DNA of 64,000 nucleotides from Vanilla planifolia (lineage: Eukaryota; Streptophyta; Magnoliopsida; Asparagales; Orchidaceae), in contig CM043868.1 in assembly GCA_023846275.1 (NCBI GenBank), positions 13,301,755 through 13,365,754 on the forward strand, in the 5' to 3' direction. Of this stretch, positions 51,329 to 63,300 are shown piece by piece. The translations under genes and the position numbers were made by a program. Every line of letters begins with the position of its first letter. Position 1 is the stretch's first letter. Under the pieces are notes generated by a model. It ran no database searches. It was not told the DNA's origin and worked only from the letters and a program-made list of their open reading frames with translations.

Positions 51329-54300
51329 ATGGCGCTTCCCGTCCAATTCTCCACCTTATCCTTCTCTTGTCGACGCCCCTTACTCCCTTGTCACCGCTTC
51401 AAGCCGCTGCATGTTTCTGCCATCGGGCCTGACGGTAAGTTCCGCCCGCGACCATCCGATGAAGAACCACCAGAGGCTTCCGATGACTCTTCTCACGGCG
51501 TTTCCCCTTTTGAGCGGTTCCAGCTTCAGGTCGCTGCTGCACGCCGTCGCCAGGAGGAGCAGTTCAAAAAGGATCAGCCCCTGTTTCTCTCTGCTCTCGC
51601 CCTCGAACAAGACCCTGCTTCCCCTGCCGACGTCACTGCTGGTCTGTCCTCAGATGACCCCTTCAGTGATATCGACCGTGCCATCTCCCTCAAGCGCCAG
51701 GAGTTAGTCAAACAGGGCCTCCTCCCTTCCACTCCTCCCCAAAAGGAGAATATAGACATCCCAGTTGATTCTATTGACGAGCTCACCCCTGAGGAGATTC
51801 TGGACATAGAGGAGATCGATGAGCTTCATGGGCTTACTGTAATTTCCAGTGATAAAATCCTGGAAGAGAACCCCATTAAAATGCCGGCGAAAGAGCTGAA
51901 TGCTGCTGCCGATTCTTTGAATTCAACGTCCTTTGAGCTGGATATTGACCGTTTGGGCAAGTCCAAGGGTCAAATACTGGAACCTAAGTTTAGAATGACC
52001 CTCGCTGAGCTCCTGGATGAGAGTCGGGTGGTTCCAATAGCTGTCTATGGTGATTTGGAGGTGCACGTCACTGGGATTCAGAATGATCCTAAGGAAGTAA
52101 GCTCTGGCGACCTCTTTATTTGTTGTGCTGCGGCAGGCAATGATGGCATTTGTTATATAACGGAGGCAGTTAAGAGAGGAGCAGTTGCTGTTGTATCTGA
52201 TAAGGAGATAGATTTAGATGAGACTCTGGAGTGTAAGGCTCTTGTGATTGTAGAAGACACAGATTTAGTTGTTCCAGTCATTGCCACTTCTTTCTATCAT
52301 AACCCTTCAAAGGCATTGTCTGTGATTGGCATTTCTGGGACTTATGGCAAGACCACCACAGCTCATTTGGTAAAGGCCCTGTACGAGGCCATGGGATTGA
52401 GAACAGGAATGCTTGGTTCTCTTGGGTACTACATTCATGGTGAAAACAAATTTGAAGCTACTGAGTCAACTCCTGATGCCGTAGCTGTTCAGAGATTGAT
52501 GGCAAAAATGGTACATAATGGCACAGAGGCAGTTGTCATGGAGGCTTCTTCTCATGGTTTGGCTACAGGAAGATGTAATGAAGTAGATTTTGATATTGCA
52601 ATATTTACTAATCTTAAAACAGATGACATTGATTTCACCTCTCATAAGAATGAAATGGATTACAGGAACAATATGGGCAAGCTATTTGAAAGGATGGTTG
52701 ACCCAGAAAGGCACCGAAAAATTGTGAATATTGATGATCCCAATGCTTCCTATTTTATTGCTCAAGGGAATCTGGATGTCCCAATCGTGACCTATGCTAT
52801 GAACAATGAGAATGCTGATGTGTATCCTTTGAAATTTGAGTTCTCATTGTTTGAAACACGGGTTTTGGTTCAAACGCCTAAAGGAATGCTTGAAATATCA
52901 TCAGGTTTGCTAGGGAGCCATAATATATACAACATTCTTGCAGCTGTTGCTGTTGGGATCACTGTTGGTGCACCGTTGGAGGATGTTGTTAGAGGGATTG
53001 AGGAGGTGGATGCTATTCCTGGCAGATGCGAGTTGATTGATGAGGAACAAGCCTTTGGTGTGGTTGTTGACCATGCCAGCACACCAAATGCTCTGTCCAG
53101 GCTATTGGATACTGCAAGGGAGTTAGGACCTAAAAGAATTATCACTGGTATGTTGGTAATGTATTTATCAATTTTATTATCTATGCATGTGCTGATATTC
53201 AAGTTTTTGGGTTGAGAGCTGTTAAGTTTGTTTTTTGTACAAGCTATTTAGACAAGCATTCCATAGAGATATGGTATTACCTATAACTTAGCAGTTGCAT
53301 GTTTTTATGTGACCACTTAATTGTATTCACTTATATAAATGCATTTCTTTTACCATAAATCAAATCTTCTACATTTTGTACACCATAAATCTATCTAAAA
53401 CACCTATAAATGCAACCCAACCATGTCTCCTACTTATATTTTTAGATGGGTTCTTGATGTAGAGTTCAAATAATCAAGTGGCTAAAGAGGTTATAATCAT
53501 GATCTTTTTATTGTTAAAATTAGATTTTGGACAAATCCACTTCAATCCACTGATAGTTGTGCTGTGTATTTTGGCAAATTTTAAGAGTGAAGATGAAATT
53601 TTTAGCGAATTCTTAATGGTTCAGTATGATATGATAAGAAAATGCCAAGCACCAAGGGGTATTAGTTTATTATTATCTTGTTTGATATCTAAAATATGAG
53701 AAGTGGTTGATCTAACTCATTCGTGACAATGCTTACCTCTAAAGAAGCCAAAATCTATCTGACTTGTCACAATACACTTATAAATTAATAGAAATCCCTA
53801 CAAGATCTTTTTAGATGATCCTACAATAGTTACATTGACAATGTACAGTGGACTAGGAGGTTGGGAATCATTCAAAAAAGGATCTAGCATGTCACTATTG
53901 AGCTTGCTCATGTCACTATAGATATCGTGGGTCATGCCCCATGTCACACACATATTGTGCTAGCATCTCCACATCATACCAAGCATCTTGACATATTGTC
54001 TCTAAAAGTAGACTATAAAAATGATTGACCTAATATTATCTAATTCAATTCTATTGGATTGTAGTTGATCACACTTGTTGATATCTCTTAGAGATTATTT
54101 CACTTGTACTTACTTGATTTGAAAAGGGGATTTGCGATATTTAAACATCTTAGGGCAAAGACTAGAAGACTTGAATGAATGAAGTTTCAAAATTTGTTTG
54201 TGAGAAGATTGGAGCACTTTTCAGGGTGGATTGGTATGATGTGGCAAAATTCCAGTTGAGAGGCTTTAATTTGAGCAACTAAGGGTATATGATGTTATTG

Positions 54301-57300
54301 AAGGATGTCTCGATGATATTGAATGCAACGTGGTTAATGTTGAGATAATGTGGCCAGGTGCAGTAGAAACTTGGCTTGGATTAGCGGGGTTAATGTGAGT
54401 CGATATCGTCTTCTGTTTGAAGTTGATAAGCATTTCGTTCAACAATTTTTTTAACGAGATATGACTCTTCTCAATTTGGGGCTAACTTGTCGAGCCCCTC
54501 CTGTTATTTTGGAATCTCGCATTTCTTGAGGACAAGGTTTCCTACTTTAAGAGGGCTTTTTTTGATGTGCTTGTCGAAGTACCTTTTCATGCTTCGCTTT
54601 CTGTTTATATGTTTTAAGTGTGTTTGAAGACACTTTTCTTTGAGAAGATTTAGCTCGAGTTTTTTGGTTTCTTCTTTTGTTTGTTAAGCATTGGCTGTGT
54701 CCTGAGATTCTCTTAACGTTTAAACTCGTATAATGGAGTGATTGATTTCTATTAAGAGCATAGCCACATAACATAAACGGGAGAGTATGGGGATTCTCTT
54801 ATTGTAGTGGAAGGAGTAGTTTGGTATGCCAATGGTATGCTAGGAACCTTATCAATCCAAGCCCTTTTATTGCTTTCCAAGCGAGGCTTCAAAATCTCTA
54901 GCAAGCTCTTATTTGCTATTTCAACTTGGCTATTTTTTTTAGGATAGGCTACAAATGAATACTTTAGGTGATAGTCTTATTTCTTGCAAAATTTTTGGAG
55001 TATCTCCGTTTGGAACATTGTAGTATTATTAGTGACTATAATTGATAGAATTTTGAATCGACTGAATATATCTCTTAGAGAAAATTATGAATTTTGGCTG
55101 TCGTCTGGTTGACAAGAGGTTAGCTTCAATCCACCTTGAGAAGTAATTAATTGCAATAAGGAATTTTTTTCCCCCATTTGGTTATAAGAAAAGTTCCCAA
55201 GAAGTCCATGCCTTAATAGAGAGGGTGGGCAAGAAAATGTTGATGGTTTTCATTGAGGAAGGGGAGCATGAAGTTGGCATATTTTGCATTTTTTGACAAA
55301 CAAAACGATGTCTTTTTGCATGGTAGGTTAGAAGAATCCTTGTCTCATAATTTTCATAGCTAGGTTACGATTGGAGGTATAGTTAACACATTCTCTTGAA
55401 TGTATTTTCTTTATGATGTCTTCAATCTCGGATGGTTGAATGCATTTTAGTAAAGGTTCGAGATAGAATTTTTGGTCAAGTTGATCTTCGATAAGACATT
55501 GTTTGGACTATCTATTGATTTTTCTTGCGTCTAATTTTTGATAAGGAAGGTTTCCCGCCTTGAGGTAGGCTTTCAAAGGAGTTATGTAGCAAGCAGGCAT
55601 TTCAAGGTTGAGAATTGTCTCTTTCGTGTTTTCAACACATGGTTTGTCAAGAAGGGGGAGTCTTCTTTGGGTCATCTTTGTTTGGCCAGTAGGTTTGTCT
55701 CTCAGTTTTGCTCGCGAGAGATTTGGTTGAGGATAGTTTGATCAAACTTTTGTAGTAGGGTTTGCATTAATGCCTTGTATGCTTTGAGAATTGGACCTCT
55801 AGTTTCAAATGAGCTGTTAACTTGGTTAACAATTAGCTGTGAGTGACTAAACATCAGTAGGTGTTTGACTGACAAACCTAAAGAAAATTTTAATAAGCTA
55901 TTAAAGCTTCATATTCGACTTAGTTATTTGTGATTGGAAAGTTGATTATAACTCTTTCTTTTAGTTTAACATCTTCTGAACTTGGTAGAATAAAATCGAT
56001 ACCACATGAACCTTGTTATGAGGTTCCATATGCAAATAGCTTCTAGGTGTCTAAAATGAGCTTAGGTTTTGGTTTGAGGGAAATTCCTTCAACAAAAAAA
56101 TCAGCAAGTACTTGAGATTTAAGGGATAATCGAGGTATGAAATCAATTTCAAATTCGTTAAGCTTGATAACCCATTTTTGAAATCAATTTCAACTCCATA
56201 ATCAAATCAAATTCATATGCTTTACGCAATGTAGACATACTATCATTCTGTAATCTTTTATGCCATAGGTCATTTGACTCTTTATATTTTAAGGCATATA
56301 CTTTGACAATTTTTATTGTCTAAGTCCACTATACAAATATTGTCATTTCTATATCCTATAAATACCATTTCTTTATTTTTCTTAACCAAGCAAAGTATGA
56401 ATTATTATGTTAAAACTTTTATTACAAAGCTAACTAATACATAGTAGATTATGTTTCAAACCATCTACAAAGTACTTTATTAATGTAATAGGATTGAGAG
56501 AAATTTATTCTTCTTACTTGAATTCTTTCCTTAAAGTTGTTGCCTAATGTGACATAACCATTATCTTTCAATGTTATGTTCAAGAATTTGGATCTATATT
56601 TTGTCATATGTCCTGAGCACTTGTTATCTATGTATTATTTGCTTCCTTTGATTTCCCTTTGGAGGCTTTCCTATAAGAGGAAACAATCATGGTTTAGTTT
56701 TAGGAACCCAAACTAAGTCGAGCTTGCCTAAATTATTCTTAATTTTATTCTCTATTGGTCTTCTAACTACCCATGCATAGCTAGATTTATTCATTTGAAT
56801 GAATTTCTTAAGTGGGCAAGCAGAAAAAACATAACCAAAATGATTGCAATAATAACTTTGTATGCTAGAGGATGAATTGTAAAAACAAAAATATTTGAGA
56901 TGAGATGATCTTTTTCTTATTCTTGTATTAAGATATAAAAGTTTGTAACACAATATTGTGCATTAGAAGTATGAAATTTCTTAAGAGTTGTAATTTTGAT
57001 TTTTCAAATCCAAATTTTCTTTAGAAATAGAGATAGCATTGGAAATTGAATATCTCAAATTTAATTTTGAGACTTCTAGTTGATCTTGTAGATTTTTGCT
57101 CAAACCCAAGTACTCATTATATTAATTGGCTAGCTTCTCATGTGATGCATAAAGAGATTCAAGTTCTTGTTTATTATGTTTGTATTTAATCTTCATGGAG
57201 TCATAGTTTTTCTTTAATTTTTGGCATGCAATGTAAAGTTCAGAAAGGGTGCAAGTTCATTGAAAGAATGATCTTCATCACATACTTCTTTCACTCTTCA

Positions 57301-60300
57301 TGTCGTTGTCCTCTGCCATTAAATAAAGATTTACCACTTGTTCATTTTCTATTGAAGATGATGACTCCTCTAGATTGGAATTACTCCATGTAGCTACCAT
57401 TGCTTTTTTCTTTTTCCTCTTTATCTTCTCTTGTGGGCTTTTAGTCCATATTTGCTTGGGCTTTTGGCAGCTATAACAAATGAGTTCATCATTTTTCTTT
57501 GTCATCTCCTTCCTCACTGAATTCTTTAAACATGTTTGAAAAGAAAACTTGTTGCTAAATTTCTTGCCTCCATTTTTTTTTGCAAAGCTACTCCAATCTC
57601 TTTGCTTCTTGAAAAGCTGCTTCTTTTTGTGTTCTTCATCTTCCATATCCTCCCTCCAATCTACGAAAAAGTCCCAATTATTTTGAACTTTCTCTTTCTT
57701 CATTTTCTGCTCATGTGCAGTCAAAGACCTGGTCAACATGTCCAATTAGTATGTGCTCAAGCTCTTGGCCTTCATGATTGTTGTTATCTTCACATCCCAT
57801 TCATTGGGCATGCACTTAAGTATTTTTCTTACCAATTTATAGTTAGAGAAAGATTTTTCAAGTGAATAAAGTTCATAGAGAAAAGCACATACTCATGAGT
57901 GAGAATGTTGATATGGGATTCTTGTATTTTATTCATCCACTCATGTGATCAATTTGTCCCTTATTTCCTTGTATTAAGCATACAAACATTCATGTAATCA
58001 TTTGGATTAAGAGCATAATACAAGTAATAGATTTTGCAATAATTTGTCATAAAAATTTTAAATGTAGTCTACTTGGTAAAATGCTTCTTAATCATCTTAT
58101 CCTTGATAGACTTCATGAGCATAGTCTAACCAATTTGAATTATATAACAAATTCTAAAGTCAATAGACTAAAAAAATATAGAAATTCTCATCTTCCATAA
58201 AGAAAATGAGATTTTCTCAAAAAGTGGTGGTTTTGTGATGGACTGTCCCTCAAATACCAAGGTCCTAGGAAGAAAAGTGTATGCTATTGGATCACTCTTG
58301 GTTGTTACACCACAAGAGTATTGACTTTGAAATCATTTGTTGGTTCACTACACATTAAGAGGTGTTGAATTGAATATGCAAGTTTTTAAAAATAAATTTG
58401 AAAGCTAGAAACTCTTTTCAAAATTTTTTAGTGCTTTAGCTAGTTATAAAGTAGTTTTTAACTCTTTTGTAAACCTTGAAGTAATTAAAGTTGAATAAAA
58501 AAATGTTTTTTCTAAGGTTAAATGGGAAAAGTTGTAAGAATGCAAGTGAATGAAAATGAGATAAGATTTGTAAGTAGTTTAGCTCAATTCATGAGCTTAC
58601 GTCTACTCTCAAGCTAACTGGCTTGATCACAACTCAACCAACACTTATTCGCTACAGTCGGATGGAAAAACCCAATAAAATTGAGCATTTTCTCATATAA
58701 GGTGCAACCAAATCGCAACATGTTAAATAGCTTGGAATTATGGCCAACCAATCTGAACTAAGTTGGAGTTTGGCCAACAAAAGAGAAATACTAAAGAGGA
58801 GAATCTCACAACAAGAATACAAATCTGAGGTTGATAAGTAGTGGCTCAAATAAGAATGCAATGATTGTATTAGTTATTCTTAGATCTTACTTGAAAAGAA
58901 ATTTGAAAGAAAGTAGAAATAATTGCTATTTGCTTTAGCTATTTAAAACCTTTGGAGAACTCTTAAATTTTTGCTAGTGTAAGCTCTAATAGAGTATTTA
59001 TTCTATTTAAAATGTGTAAACATTATAAAACCTAAATCTCCTTATGTGTAGTGTGTTGGACTCGAGGTATTCCATTTTAGATGGTTTAGAGCTTTCAACG
59101 ACATTCTGGTGGTGTTCAATGGTCAAAAAACCTATTCCTTGCCATTATCAAAGGCTCTTTATGCTTGGATTGAAATGTAATGTATTGTATGTTAAGGTCA
59201 ATGTATATTATGTTTTTCATATTTTTTACATTATATATGATATATAACAAACTATATTTTTTTTTCTTGATTTTTGTTTAAGTCAGTATGATAGAACTAA
59301 ATATACTGTACATCAAAAAATGTTGTGCTGTACACATGTCTCTATTTCAGTCCCTTGACTTGCATAGGCTGCTCAAACAACTAATATACATTAATAAATA
59401 CCATAATGTAATGAAGTTCTTTGTGCTTAAGACAATCCCACAAGAGGGGGGTGAATTGTGGTCAATAAAATTTTCTTTCGATTTTAATTAAAATTTAAAT
59501 CCTTTAAGTAAGAATAAGAAAAAATAGTACACAAAGGATTTTTAAGGTGGTTCGACTCAAAATTAAGCCTACATCCACCCCCAACCGGTGTTGGGAAAAA
59601 ACCACAAAAATCACCAAATGACAGGGTTTTTTGTACTGTTCACCTCAAACCTACTTGGGATTTTACCTACGGCTAATCTCGAACCTACTTGAGTTTTTTC
59701 GGGCTCAACTCAAACCCCGGGCTTTTGCATAATTGTCGAGATGCCCTTACCCCAAAGGAAGAAATACAAAAATTGGCAAAACTTAAGACAATTTTAAGAG
59801 AAATATGAGGCACACAATATCAAAAAGAGAGGAATAGAGATCGGAAAATAGTTGAAGCAAAAACCTCCAATTTCGGGTTCTTTCTTGCAGCTTTCACTTT
59901 GTGACTTTGGAAGCACTATATGCACTTGGAATTGCTTGATATTGTGATTTGAAAGCTTTGAAATCTTAGCAATGGTCTCCTCTAGGAGTTTTTTATCATT
60001 CCCTATTTATAGAGCTTAATTTGAGTTCTAAATCTACTCCCAACGGCTCTAAAATGAACTAGCCATTTGGGTAACGGACACAAAGCAGTACCGTTCGATT
60101 TGGAGCCTGAAATGGACGTTTCTGATTGAATCTTGAATTTATCGTTCGAGATCAATCCTGACCGTTGAATCTAGGCATCCTTGATCTGGGCCATTGGATC
60201 GTGCGTTGGTTGTCCGACATGTATTAAAACAGTGTGTACAGAAATCTATTAAAATAGAAACTGCAGTGGTTCCACATCCCTTTGCAGATCTGGCCTGGGT

Positions 60301-63300
60301 TCGAATCTCCTGCTTGGCGTTTTACTGTTATTATGCAGCAATTTACCTTGATTAATCTAAGCCGTCCGATCGCGCCTGCCATTCTGCCTTCTTTGACAAT
60401 CGATTGGGAGTTTAGTCCCACCTCGTCCAAATGTCTTTGCGATTGCTCTCTATAACACTTTCGGTTCATATGTCTCTTGAGCTGTTTGGGGTTGGCTCCC
60501 CCTTCCTCGACCAAGATTTCATCACTTGGTCCTGGTTTACTTGATTTCGCGCTTGTTCTAGTCAGCTTTCTCTGTGGGTTGAGTTTGCGCAATGTTTCGC
60601 ACTTGTTCCGTTCAGCAGCTGCGGGCTGATTTCTCATTTATTCCGTTCAGCAGCTCTTCCTGCGGCCTTTGGGTTTCGCTCGCCCCTTTCGGGTCTATCA
60701 AACAATTTTTACTTTATTTTATTTTTTAAATCCTTAAAGCTTGGATGGACCAGCAGTCGGGTCGGGTCGACCCGTCTAGCGCTACAGTGAAAATTTCTGA
60801 GACTAAAGTGATTTTATAGCATTTTGTGAGAATTTTTGTGCCAAAATTTTGAATATAAGTATACTAAAATAATTTTATATTATGATAGTATTACAAATGT
60901 CCTAAATTATTATGAAAAGAAATTCATGAAAAATAATTCTTAAATAATTTTAAAAAATCAAATGCCGATATCTATGCTTTTCATCAATAATGCTTGGTCC
61001 AAAAATCAAAATTCAAAAATTATTAAACTTATAACATTTTTAAATATTAATACTACTAGTGTGTCACATCATCTCAAAATTTGGACATACCAAATTCAAG
61101 AAAAATAAAGAGATATTCAAGTATAAAGATTTTGGTGCATGCTTTCAATTTCCTTAAAGTTTGCTATCACTCCAAGAGTCTTGAAGACCACTATTTTAAA
61201 CATTTTAAAGTTTATAGCTTGACTTAATTTAATATTAATAATTTCACTTAGAGCAAGTCCATATGAGATATAAACATTTATGCTTGACTCATCAAACACA
61301 AGAGTGTAACACGTACGTAATCTCGGATTCCTTATTTCTAAAGTTGGTTAAATTCGTTAACTTTTATAGGTTGCTTAAACAACTGGACATATTGTATGTT
61401 AGTCTCAAATTTCCTACTTCTAATTCAACACACTGATTGTTATCTTGTGTACATGTTGAAGTGACCTAATTGTATTATATGTGAACTACTTCGTGAAATA
61501 AACGTACCATATGTTGATGGTAATATTTTGTATGCTTAGGTGAAGTTTTATTGAATGGAAATGTTTCCTAAGTGAATTCTTTTGAAAAATATGCATGAAT
61601 TTATTTCAAATGAATGTTATGCAGTAGAGCGAAATGTAAAATCAATTTACAAACCTATTCCCTTAAAGATTTCCCAACCTTGCACTTGATTATTTCATCT
61701 TGATTGCTTTGAGTCATCTAGCATCCATTTTACTTTGACATAACCAGCTTTTTGTAATTGACTCTATACCGGATTGTGAAATATTCTATCTTGATCACCT
61801 ACCTTATATAGCTTATTAGCAACTAGATGATCAATTAGTATATGACTTAATTCGGTTGTTGTCATTAAAATACCTTTGAACATCCATAAGCTAATGGGGA
61901 TAATAATGCAAATTCTTGTTGTTGCATGTAATATTGGCAAGTTGATGGGTGTAGCTAGTGAATAATTGTCAATGGGCAAACTCTTGGACTCAAATGGTCA
62001 ATGGTATATGACATGGGGGAGAATCTCTCATATCATTGTAGTGGTGTTACAAGCACTCAAATTTGGTCGTTAAAACAGATTGATCCAGGGTATTACATTT
62101 ATTTTGCCATCTTTTGCCTTTTATAGGGTGTCACTTCTATATGAGAATACTAATTTCACCATGGATTTTGTAGCCAGCGCAATGTCATTAGATGATATCC
62201 AGTGGAATAGGGGTATTCTCCTCCTGCTTGACTATTTTATTATCCTCACTGAGGATAGAAACTTTTGTAATTAGTCTTCTTTCCATTGTAATACACAGAC
62301 CAAGGCTGGCATTCCACAAAATGAAAAAACAAAATTGTCTTATCATCTTTTGCTTTTTGTAGGTTATCACTTCTACTTAAGAATGCCAATTACACGATGT
62401 CCATAGATGACATTTAGTGGGATAGAGATATGCATCTCCCACTCTACTATGTTATTATCCTCATTGAGTATAGGCACGTTTGTAACGTATATGTCAGGGC
62501 TAGCTTTCCCAAAAAAAAAAAAAAAAAATTGTCATTTGGATCTTAAATTGTGGCACTTTAAGCAGCAGTGAATTGGTGAATATTTTACCTAAAAGCAAAA
62601 TACTACTACATTAAATACAGAAAAGTATTTGGTTTTCCTGGCTGACAATTTTTGAAGCATGATATGATTCTACTCTACGTGCATCAAAAGTTATTTAATT
62701 TTTGGTAAGAATTCTCATTTTTGTTCTACTACTTTTGAATTTCAGCAAACCGAAGCCACAAATGATGAATATTTTGCTTTTTTATGTTATCTTAGTTTAT
62801 AGAAGTTGAGACTAGATATCAACAGTTAATTCTAAACAATTGATTATTAAGATTAAAAATAGTCACTCCGTTTTGGTACCTTTGTTTAAATAGAATACTC
62901 ATGATTTTGCATGCAAATGAAAAATTGATGTTATCACTTTTCTTAATAGCTTTATGCAGCACTCCTGGGCATTGAGTTATTGATTGTGTATTTTCACCTT
63001 TGCTTGGGTGTTGTTTGCAGTCATTGGTTGTTGTGGTGAAGGAGAAAGAGGCAAGAGGCCACTTATGACTAAAATTGCAACGGAAAAAAGTGATGTTGTT
63101 ATGTTGACTTCTGACAATCCAAAGAATGAAGATCCACGTATGATACATTGACCTTAGTGTTATCCCTCACTGCAATTTTCTTGTTCTCCTTGTTATATGT
63201 TCATTACTTTGATCTTGAATCTGAATCCTAATTGGTTAATATTGAAAATCATCGTTTTCCTGAAACTATTACAGTTGACATCTTGGATGACATGTTGGCT

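Larger units (their letters stand above)
53148..63020 (+). other. 9.9-kb first intron of MurE
   Basis: The donor is 'ACTG|GTATGT' and the acceptor 'TTTGCAG|TC'. The joined codon restores Val607, in 'IITVIGCCGE'. If the intron is retained, translation stops at 53213-53215 after 628 residues, losing the whole C-terminal domain. The intron holds two fused retroelement fragments on the minus strand, LTR-like DNA and a tandem duplication, each listed separately. About 53220-54420 and 60800-62090 show nothing recognisable. Confidence 0.9.

Noticed and set aside
51411..51707. 98-residue plus-strand frame inside MurE exon 1
   Set aside because: It overlaps MurE exon 1 in another frame and is a shadow of its GC-rich codons.
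52870..53202. 110-residue minus-strand frame opposite MurE
   Set aside because: It is the antisense shadow of a conserved Mur-ligase coding region.
57278..57745. 155-residue minus-strand open frame as a host gene
   Set aside because: Its lysine-rich sequence, relic zinc knuckle and 'KKKAMVATWSNSNLEESSSS' block are typical of copia gag. It is followed by copia protease-adjacent motifs in the same orientation.
60250..60330. Functional tRNA gene
   Set aside because: Only the B box is good. The anticodon and acceptor stems do not pair and the A box is poor.
60224..60637. 137-residue minus-strand open frame as a gene
   Set aside because: It lies inside the GC-richer LTR-like block, has no recognised domain or splice context, and its length is expected from the higher GC content.
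62819..63148. 109-residue minus-strand frame
   Set aside because: It overlaps MurE exon 2 (63021-63137) in antisense and has no features of its own.
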